Made by a program: the position numbers and the translations under genes. From NCBI GenBank assembly GCA_037043455.1, contig JAWPHD010005105.1, forward strand, positions 62,001 through 126,000: a stretch of 64,000 bases of DNA, read 5' to 3'. Origin of the DNA: Cyrtodaria siliqua. Lineage: Eukaryota; Mollusca; Bivalvia; Adapedonta; Hiatellidae. The notes beneath the pieces were generated by a model. The model had not been told where the DNA came from and searched no databases. It saw only the letters and a list, made by a program, of their open reading frames with translations. This document shows positions 56,040-64,000 of this stretch, piece after piece (the first letter of the stretch is position 1; every line of letters starts with the position of its first letter).

Positions 56040-56924
56040 TATTATGCGTGCTGAATTGGTGTGAATTCGAAGGTTGAAATAATGGACACGCAGGTTTTCA
56101 ATGATAACTTCTTTAATAAAATAAACACTTTGATAATGTACATCGGTATTCCTAACATACAGTTCTATATCATGGTCTTAAACTCCAAGATAATTAAACG
56201 TCGATAGAAAAGTTACTTATCCGAAATGGATGCACATGAAAGGTAATTCCTTTCAAGATAAACTAATTAACTATTTGTTAAAGTCCAGTATCATACAGTT
56301 ATGAAAATTGAAGGTAATTCCATTCAAATTAAAAGTGTAATGCACGTTAAGACGGTAAATTCCAGTCTGCCTAGAAGAGCACATAACTACTGTTTTAAAT
56401 ACCATTTCTTGGCTTCCAGGTGTGATAATCATTGTAAAAATAAGATTAGCTTAAATAACATGTTGCATTATAAGGCTAGACAAACAAGGATAACACAATC
56501 AAGTTGGCTTTGACATTTCCTGTTTCATAGGAATTTCACAGCTTGTTTTACAATATGGCTTGATCACTTCTCTAAGGATCAAACAACTTATCAATTAACA
56601 CCATCTGAGAAGTTGATAAGTAATTATGAGAACATTTGTTGTAAACTTTTCATACAAAATGTTGACTTTGAATGAACTATTTTTGGGAAAGTCAGAAACT
56701 ATTTAGTAAAAACAATTTAATAAAATATAAGATAGTATATTTAGAATTACGTTACAAAGTTTGAAAAATAAGAAATTTATGTTATTTAAAGAAATGTACA
56801 CTGGTGCCTTTGACAACATATTTAATTAAACACACCTTTATAATTACATACATATGACAATTGTTTGAATAGTTTATTTTATACTTTATACAAGAAAAAC
56901 TACATGAAAATGCAGGGCATAACA
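56040..56924 (-). repeat. 5' LTR of the young element
   Basis: Same 885 bp sequence as 53857-54741. Being upstream in the coding direction, it would carry the promoter; AT-rich TATA-like stretches are present but none stands out. Confidence 0.9.
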
Positions 56925-57139
56925 TATAGTGCACAGTGAAGCGTAAATTTGCCCTCTCCCTCGTGTATGGACATAATAAATGGTGAATTCCATTTTCGGT
57001 ATACGTTTTTGAAGCGATATGAATTACGATTTGTTCTAATACAATTCCAAGGCCATTTTGTATAATTGTATGAGTTTATAGTGTGCATAACCCTGATTTA
57101 GACCTCACTGTTCAAAACGTTAAAAATCGGGAGGCGTTT

Positions 57140-58065
57140 CATTAAACTAGTGTATTAATATCTTAAAACAAACATTATTAAACAAACTCACAAATATCTC
57201 AAACACTATAGCAAACTTTTCTCCAACAGGACATATAGTTCTCTTTGGAGACCTAAATAGCAGAACAGGAACAAAACCAGATTTTGCTCCGGGCGATAAA
57301 CATTTGTTAATAGACATTTTCGATGAGGACAACACAAAACAGAAGGAATACGACTTTTAATCTAAATGGCATCCTCTTGTTGGAAATATTTTGCGAAAGT
57401 AACCTCAGAATTTTAAATGTGACGGGAGCTTCCTTATGTAATTTCACTTTTTATAATACAAATGGTCAGAGTACAATTGATTATATTCTTACACCCAAAC
57501 GACCTTTCAGATCACTGTTTGATACGGGCAGGTCTCAATTATAATTTCAATGTTGATGAAATATATCCTGAATGTGAGACTCAATAAAGAAGATTACCAG
57601 GAAAAATTGTATGTGATGGATACTATAAGTATAGTTTCTTTGAAACCTTATATGGTAAGGAGAACCAAACTCTCAAACAAGATTTTATGAGCAGTATAGA
57701 TGCAGATGATGTCCCAGTATCTACCTTAGCTGGAAAGCTTACAAATACTTGTTTCTGTACAGCATAAAATCCTGTGCTTTTAAAACATTCTCAATACCCA
57801 AAAACGGGAGAAAGCGCAAAGAATGCTCATCCCTTAGATTAGAAATTCGTAAACTTGGGAAAATATTTCACAGAGATCCAACAAATGTAAATTTAACTAA
57901 TCAACTCGAAACATTACATGAACATGAGTCAAAGAAATATAAAAAAAACGGACAGGGAATGCGGTATGTTTGGCCTTATTTAGGTCGTATTCGCTACTAT
58001 AATCAGGTATGGAACCAGCAATTTGGAAGAATTTAATTAAAAAATCGATTTTGGCAAGAACATCG
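57140..58065 (+). pseudogene. LINE endonuclease relic
   Basis: IVLFGDLNSRTGTKPDFA (57228-57281) is the GDxNSR block of APE-type LINE endonucleases. After a frameshift, GILLLEIFCESNLRILNVTG, FTFYNTNGQSTIDYILTPK (the S-x-IDYI block with the catalytic Asp) follow to about 57510. Further on, LRLEIRKLGKIFHRDPTNVN (57835-57893) matches the linker after endonuclease. RT is absent. The copy is truncated at both ends. Confidence 0.8.
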
Positions 58066-59801
58066 ACATAAATTGGCATATTCATCGTCCTAACTGTACC
58101 TAAAATGCATATTTTATTAATGTCCATTGACTGTTCTAAACATTTCATCTATTTAATATGGTGTATTGACAAGAAGTGCCATTTGGTATGACAATACAGA
58201 TAGTGTAAAAGTTTAAAAAAAATGTCTCCGACTTTTGTCGATTTCAGTCTATTGTCCTTGGTATTAACAAGACCATATCTCGTTAAATAATCATTCGATT
58301 TACATAAAGTCGGTGTTTTTAAGCTTGTTATGAAAATGACAACACAAATTCCTCATTTAAGAAACATCTGAACATGTTTTCTTCTCAATTACATGTAAAC
58401 CTCCGAGGTGTAGTCGAATGTAGTTCCTATAATAAAAAGTAATCCCTCCTTTTTTGATGGAAATGGGCATTATAAGTAGGGGAAAACTGCCCATTTCTAT
58501 TCGATTTTGTGGTTATATGTATAAGAAGCGCATTAATAGGTTTTACTGGATCACTGATGAACATTTTCGAAATTTCGACTCAATGCTTACACTTTGTGAG
58601 CAATGAAAATAGTCAATCAATGAAAACAGCTGTACCGTTGACCTGTTTAGTAAACAAACAAGAACTCTCTTACATGTCTTGTTAGCCCACCTTTTCCGGT
58701 GATTTTTCAAGTGGAAAATTAGTTTTCTATATGAACATTACACTGCTGCATTATGAATTTGCAGGAAATCATTAATATATGACACTTTAACATTGGTGTC
58801 TATGGGGAAAATAATTAGTGGTTTCATTTAGTGGTTTCATGCCTTAAATAAACAAAGAGGGAAACTTCATCATTATATCGACGAACTAAATGCGTAGGGT
58901 CAGAAATACTTTAATAAAAAAATACTAACGTGGCTCCAGCCTCAAATTTGTTTCTGCACAACTTGTCAAAATGTTTGTATTTACAATCAAGCGTCGAAGA
59001 TGATCATATGCGCATTAATCTGAACAGGATCAAATCCCTTCAAATGAAGCATATTACTTAAACTTAAGTTAAAATCACTTAATGTTTACCAGCGCTTAAT
59101 ATTTATCAATATTTTTATCAATATACGGATCTTTTGCCCATTTACAGCCTTGCACATGGTACTACTTGTATCGCGCTGTAACCTGGTGATGTTTAGTTTC
59201 TAGTAGAAATTCGTTGTTCGTTAGATTTCCCACTATCCAAAACAGGCAAAAAACGTGTTCGTTTTTGTTTTTTGCAGGTTTTAGTGGGGCGCGCGCCGGC
59301 TCCGTCCCAACTCCCACCCCTGGAGCCGCCCTCGGTTAAATTCATAAAAAAATGAATTTATTCATTTATAACGAAAGGTTATAGGAAATTGTCATTTGTT
59401 TGTGAATACTGAACGGACTTTGATTGATTTACACATGCTTCAGGTAAGCGATCATTTTTCCTGCACATTAGAGCACCCAAAACAAAGTCCAATCTGACCA
59501 AAAATACAGGCCTGCCAAATCTCCGGATAAAATCCGGATTTTTCAGTCGCTCTCCGGATTTCCGAATTTAAGTGTACAATCTCCGGATTTTCCATCAAAA
59601 CAAAGTTTATGATTTAACAGCTATACTTTCAGTTTATCAGCTATTTCCCGAATTGGTCCTGTTACGCTCCCTAATCAGAGGAATATACACACGTGTCGAA
59701 TCAGTGGGGGTCATCCGTGTAATACACTGACTGAAACTACAATTAACACCTAAGGACATAATTAGTTCCTTCAGTGGCATAACGACATGCGTAATGCAGC
59801 A
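58066..59801. other. Intergenic DNA, no gene seen
   Basis: AT-rich. 59280-59335 is a GC-rich patch (GGGGCGCGCGCCGGC, a dyad). 59506-59535 is the inverted partner of 48333-48362, within a run of CTCCGGATTTT repeats (59520-59600). Confidence 0.45.
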
Positions 59802-59865
59802 ATATATATGGAAAGCCTCGGCTGCCTTCTGTTGGCCTTTTGCATTTTTTGCAGTACGCTTTGTA

Positions 59866-61035
59866 AGTCGTTTTGTGTATTTTCTAGGTTGTTATGTGCA
59901 TTTTCTAAGTTGTGATGTGAATTTCGTAAGTTGTTATGTGCATTTCGTAAGTTGTTATGTGCATTTTCTAAGTTGTCCTGTGCATTTTCTAAGTTGTTAT
60001 GTGCATTTAGTAAGTTGTTATGTGCATTTTCTATGTTGTCATGTGCATTTTCTAAGTTGTTATGTGCATTTTGCAAGTCGTCTTGTGCATTTTCTAAGTT
60101 GTTATGTGCATTTTCTAAGTTGTGATTTTCGTAAGTTGTTATGTGCATTTTCTAAGTTGTCCTGTGCATTACGTAAGATGTTATGTGCATTTCGTAAGTT
60201 GTTATGTGCATTTTCTAAGTTGTCTTGTGCATGTCGTAAGTTGGTATGTGCATTTTTTAAGTTGTCTTGTGCATTTCCTAAGTTGTTATGTGCATTTCGT
60301 AAGTTGTGTTGTGCATTGTTTAAGTTGTCATGTGCATTGTTTAAGTTGTCATGTGCATATTCTAAGTTGTTGTGTGCATTTTCCAAATTGTTATGTGCTT
60401 TCCGTTAGTTGTTATATGCATATTCTAAGTTGTCTTGTGCATTTTCTAAGTTGTTATGTACATTTCGTAAGTTGTTATGTGCGTTTCGTGAGATGTTATG
60501 TACATTTAGTAAATTGATATGTGCATTTCTTAGGTTGTTATGTGCATATTCTAAGTTGTCTTGTGCATTTTCTAAGTTGTTATATGCATTTCGTAAGTTG
60601 TTATGTGCATGTTGTAGTTGTCTTGTGCATTTTCTAAGTTGTTATGTGCGTTTCGTAAGTTGTTATGTACATTTAGTAAGTTGTTATGTGCATTTCGTAA
60701 GTTGTTATGTGCATTTCGTAAGTTGTTATGTGCATTTAGTAGGTTGTTATGTGCATATTCTAAGTTGTCTTGTGCATTTTCTAAGTCGTTAAGTGCATTT
60801 CGTAAGTTGTTATGTGCATTTAGTAGGTTGTTATGTGCATATGCTAAGTTGTCTTGTGCATTTTCTAAGTTGTTATGTGCATTTCGTAGGTTGTTATGTG
60901 CATATTCTAAGTTGTCTCGTGCATTTTCTAAGTTGTTATGTGCATTACGTAAGTTGTTATGTGCATTTTTTAAGTTGTCTTGTGCATTTTCTAAGTTGTT
61001 ATGTGCATTTCATAAGTTGTTATGTTGTCTTGTGC
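59866..61035 (-). repeat. Left 21 bp minisatellite (~55 units)
   Basis: Plus-strand unit GTTATGTGCATTTCGTAAG plus TT, with common variants in the TTTCGT (TTTTCT, ATTCT, TTAGT) and TTATG (TCTTG, TCATG) positions. Since 21 is divisible by three, long open frames arise on both strands and should not be read as separate genes. The minus-strand frame encodes the heptad NAHNNLE/NAQDNLE with Ala and Leu four and three residues apart, as in coiled coils; it is open for up to 125 codons (60148-59771), ending QKANRRQPRLS. Confidence 0.92.
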
Positions 61036-61267
61036 AAACTACAAGTCGTCGTTGAGTAGACTTTTTATCGGAATAGGTTTTGAATATAGAAATGGCGGCT
61101 CCAGGAGCGAACGCTAGCTGTGCTCTGCCTTCTTAAAAAAAATTGGGCTAGGTGCATTATACAATAAATTCTTAGACATTATAGACTACATAAATTCTTA
61201 GAACAGAAAATTGATTTCAAAATGTGTAAGGGATTGTCTGACGGGGAGTTAATAAATCTTGGTCTGA

Positions 61268-62029
61268 AAACAATAGATCGGGTCACAGGTGGCAGTATCA
61301 GGAGGTTTGGTACAGGTGGCCGTGGGTACGGAAGATAAAGGGCGGGGTCCGGGAGACAAGGGTGTGGGGGTCGGAAGACCAGAGGACGGCGGTCGGGAGA
61401 GAAAGGGGCATGAGGTTTTTAAAATAGCAAGTTTTAAAAAAAAAATATGATGAAGAATTATCATAGTTTGAGAGTCGTTTTGGGTAAAACAGTCTGTCGA
61501 TATCCTATCAAAATCGTTATTGACCATTATCTTGTCTGCCGTACACGTTCTGTCTCCGCGATAGATACGTTTATGGATAACGTCCCTTGTTTTATCAGTA
61601 CTCTGAGAGGGAAGAGAGAAAAGGGGCGGAGAAGGGAGATAAGGGAGGGAGAAGGGAGAAATGGGGGAGGGAGGGAGGAAAAGACTACCCCACGTAGCCT
61701 CTACCCATCAGTGTTGGGAACTAAGAAATAAAAATGATAATAAATTGAAAAATATATTTAAATAAAAGTAATATTAACCTGCTTTTTGTTGAAAACAAAC
61801 ATATTTTATGTTTTCCTGAGAAAAAAAACACCCCAGAGTACTTAAAATATGTTTGTTTTCAACAAATAACACGTGAAGTCCAGACTATATTGAACCTATA
61901 CTTTAGGACGTCCCACTGGTTAAAAGATGGAGGGGCTATAAACCTTAGGACTACACACAAAGCCAAACAAATAACACGTTATTTTTTTATTTTTTTATTT
62001 TTCATTTTCCTTTTTTTTCTTCTTTTTTT
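61268..62029. other. Loop of the palindrome
   Basis: Contains purine-rich tracts (about 61290-61415 and 61600-61690, with runs such as GGGGGAGGGAGGGAGG) that could form triplex or quadruplex DNA, a hairpin at 61786-61865, and a T-rich tract before the right arm. No gene. Confidence 0.65.
61786..61865. repeat. Hairpin with ~23 bp arms in the loop
   Basis: TTGTTGAAAACAAACATATT at 61786 is mirrored by AATATGTTTGTTTTCAACAA ending 61865, and the arms extend to TTTTA/TAAAA. The spacer is about 33 bp. Confidence 0.85.
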
Positions 62030-62236
62030 CAGACCAAGATTTATTTATTCCACGTCAGACAATTCCTTATACATTTTGAAATCAGTTTTATGTTCTAAGA
62101 ATGTATTGTATAATGTACCTAGCACAATTTCTTTTAACTAGGCAGAGCATAGCGTCCGCTCCTGGAACCGCCATTTCTACCGTGTTTTATTAAAAACTTA
62201 TTCCGATAAAAAGTCTACTTAACGACGACTTGTAGT

Positions 62237-62832
62237 TTGCACAAGACAACATACGAAATGTACATAACAACTTACGAAATGCACATGACAACTTAGAAAA
62301 TGCACATAACAACTTAGACAATGCACATAACAACTTAGTAAATGCACAAGACAACTTAAAAAATGCGCATAACAACTTACACGTGAAGTCCAGGCGCATA
62401 ACAACTTGAAAATGCACAAGACAACTTAGAATATGCACATAACAACCTACGCAATGCACATAACAACTTACGAAATGCACATAACAACTTAGAAAATGCA
62501 CAAGACAACTTAGAATATGCACATAACAACCTACGAAATGCACGTAACAACTTACTAAATGTACATAACAACTTAAAAAACGCACATAACAACTTAGAAA
62601 ATGCACAAGACAACTTAAAAAATGCACATAACAACTAACGAAATGCACATAAAAACTTAGAAGATGCACAAGACAGCTTAGAATATGCACATAACAACCT
62701 ACGAAATGCACATGACAACTTAGAAAATGCACAAGACAACTTATAAAATGCACATAAAAACCTAGAAAACGCACATAACAACTTACTAAATGCACATAAC
62801 ATCTTAGAAAATGCACAGGACAACTTAGAAAG
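62237..62832 (+). repeat. Right 21 bp minisatellite (~28 units)
   Basis: Same unit as the left array in reverse orientation (AATGCACATAACAACTTA). Plus-strand heptads NAHNNLE/NAQDNLE are interrupted by TAA near 62635. A foreign patch ACACGTGAAGTCCAG at 62379-62393 breaks the array and is also found in the loop at 61869-61883. The array ends in KMQKVNRRQPRLS, nearly as in the left arm. Confidence 0.92.
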
Positions 62833-62889
62833 CATACTGCACAAAATGCAAAAGGTCAACAGAAGGCAGCCGAGGCTTTCCATAAATAT

Positions 62890-63431
62890 CTGTGATTTCT
62901 TTAATTGGTCAACCTAACTGAAATAGCAAGAGTGAGGAACAGCAACTCCTTGTGTGTGTGACCACAAAAACAGCTACTGCTGTGTGCGATGATTATAATT
63001 TTTAGAGTTGACTTTGTATTTGCATTTAGAACGCATCTGTGTAGAAAAGTAAGTGCATTTTCAAAAAAACAGTTGTGGTAGAAACTAAACCAAGTCTTTT
63101 TAATCGAATTACTATGCTAATTTATTATTTTCTATAACTATCAAACATTGCATCAACTTGTATTAATTACATAAATAATTTAAATTTGCGCTTTAAAAAA
63201 ATACTGCGGAAATCAAGTCGTGCGCTCCAAATTTCCATTTAAAATGTTCTTCGTGCGTTTTAAATCTTAGATTTAAAAAATCTCAGGATGTTGTGTTAAT
63301 CTCAGATGCGCTGGAATAATCACTTTGTCATCAGCGGCGGAGGAAATGGCTCGCTTAGTAGAGGTATGTGTGATCTCCATGATCAACATTATTTCAGAAT
63401 TCACGAAGAAATGCAAGAAGACATGATAAAA
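62890..63431. other. Intergenic DNA, no gene seen
   Basis: AT-rich, no recognisable features. Confidence 0.45.
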
Positions 63432-63565
63432 TGATCGCATGTGGACGTAAACCGGACATATTGGAGTCGATCCTCAGATCACGTTAAAGATCCATATGAA
63501 TCTATTCGCAAGCAAAAGAAGGGCAGGTTCGCGGATATTCCTTTGTGACCTTCCCACGTTTTTGG
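63432..63565 (+). mobile_element. SINE fragment
   Basis: GTGGACGTAAACCGGACAT, CACGTTAAAGATCCATATGA and GGGCAGGTTCGCGGATATTC match, in order, the minus-strand SINE at 20985-21215 with substitutions. Confidence 0.68.
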
Positions 63566-63644
63566 GCGTGTACTATGTGTATGGGCATGGATATTGTATG
63601 GTGTTTACGTCATTTTCAACACACGTTAGGTTATATATGACGGT

Positions 63645-63790
63645 CGATTGTTTTTGTGGTGGAGACCACCCACCTTTCCTGGGTAGAAGCAGTTGTGTAC
63701 ACCTCCCGCCATTCGTAAGAATCGACACTTCCTCACTTACAAGTCGAGCTCCCAGATCTATGGTATGAGCCGTAAAACAACATCCAACAT
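63645..63790 (-). mobile_element. SINE fragment, minus strand
   Basis: Reversed, it reads GGGAGCTCGACTTGTAAGTG, AGTGTCGATTCTTACGAATG and CTTCTACCCAGGAAAGGTGG, matching 23567-23655. The tRNA B-box is not preserved. Confidence 0.68.
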
Positions 63791-64000
63791 TTTAAATACT
63801 TGGACATGGTATTAGACCTAACCATTGTGCACTTTTTTGTTAAATAATCAACTTGACTAAATATAAACTGCAAAATGAGTTCATTATGTGTTAACAACTG
63901 TATCACGATGAGGTATGAACTATATGCAAGACTATTTTGGTTTATTTTGGGTTCTTCTTACATAGGCGTAGAAACAGGCCAGACCCTCACATCCACTGCC
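63791..64000. other. Window end, no feature
   Basis: No gene or repeat recognised. Confidence 0.5.

Larger units (their letters stand above)
53857..56924 (-). mobile_element. Young non-autonomous LTR retrotransposon
   Basis: Two 885 bp LTRs (53857-54741, 56040-56924), aligned at a constant 2183 bp offset, flank a 1.3 kb interior. On the minus strand the LTR begins TGTTATGCCC. A perfect-looking primer-binding site follows the right LTR, and a purine run (AGTGGGGAAT) precedes the left one. TATA on both sides (53853-53856, 56925-56928) is a likely 4 bp duplication. The interior encodes only a decayed coiled-coil/gag-like protein; no RT, protease or integrase. It must have been copied by another element's enzymes. 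Confidence 0.88.
59802..62889. repeat. 3.1 kb inverted repeat (palindrome) with minisatellite arms
   Basis: The outer ends mirror each other: ATATATATGGAAAGCCTCGG at 59802 against CCGAGGCTTTCCATAAATAT ending 62889, then the GCAGCC/GGCTGC...CTTCTGTTG block. Inside come oppositely oriented 21 bp arrays, then inner unique arms (AGTCTACTTAACGACGACTT at 62214 against its mirror at 61048; a GGAGC(C/G)...GCTCTGCCT block; sequence up to AATCTTGGTCTGA). Left arm 59802-61267 (1466 bp), right arm 62030-62889 (860 bp), loop about 760 bp. The size difference comes from array length. RNA from either strand would form a very long hairpin. Confidence 0.9.

Noticed and set aside
59794..61059. Several overlapping long plus-strand frames rich in Cys, Val and His or Leu, Cys, Ala (up to 204 codons)
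   Set aside because: They result from a 21 bp repeat whose length is divisible by three, so frames without a stop in the unit stay open. Composition is entirely periodic and frames overlap on both strands.
62190..62816. 208-codon minus-strand frame
   Set aside because: Same cause: the inverted copy of the 21 bp minisatellite.

Overview
The window is eukaryotic, AT-rich and very gene-poor. It looks like invertebrate nuclear DNA, most likely from a marine bivalve mollusc. The pointers are a SINE with a tRNA head and a Meta-type core domain at 48615-48879, a GIMAP/AIG1-type GTPase fragment at 25566-26356, several Ty3/gypsy lineages, jockey/CR1-like and L1/Tx1-like LINEs, and many MITEs. The organism is inferred from repeat and family flavour, not from a diagnostic gene. 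There is no operon, rRNA, functional tRNA or CRISPR array. The only likely host gene is the broken GIMAP gene.

Layout. 1-2814 is unique-looking DNA plus a ~150 bp tandem repeat. 2815-14346 is a dead gypsy element (A) with ~2.3 kb LTRs; each LTR carries an antisense RecQ-helicase exon-like fragment, and gag, protease, RT, RNase H and integrase are all broken. 14347-25565 is intergenic DNA with SINE pieces and small MITEs. 25566-26356 (-) is the GIMAP fragment. 27319-37107 is a second gypsy (B), split by a ~6.8 kb composite insert (29918-36758) that holds an internally deleted LINE, a MITE, a SINE fragment and foldback repeats. A TTA-flanked inverted-repeat element (37136-38260) follows, then a 1.73 kb hAT-type element with a perfect 8 bp target duplication (38896-40624), a ~100 bp minisatellite and an orphan LTR (42072-42876).

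43764-48303 (-) is a third gypsy (C) whose RT is cut just after its VDD box by ~2.25 kb of foreign DNA. That insert includes a 956 bp inverted-repeat element (45615-46570) made of about 45 tandem 20 bp units, each itself a palindrome, flanked by a 6 bp repeat. 48615-48879 is the Meta-SINE with a 14 bp duplication. 51261-53720 (-) is a 5'-truncated LINE with a perfect 12 bp duplication. 53857-56924 is a young LTR element with 885 bp LTRs in which I saw no difference, and only a decayed coiled-coil/gag-like internal region. 57140-58065 is a LINE endonuclease relic.

59802-62889 is a ~3.1 kb inverted repeat whose two arms carry oppositely oriented 21 bp minisatellites; read in one direction they encode a seven-residue heptad. 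The last kilobase has SINE pieces.

The genes do not form a pathway. This is a nested graveyard of mobile elements. The most unusual structures are the array of 20 bp dyads, the minisatellite-bearing palindrome, the helicase exon inside a retrotransposon LTR, and the young but defective LTR element.
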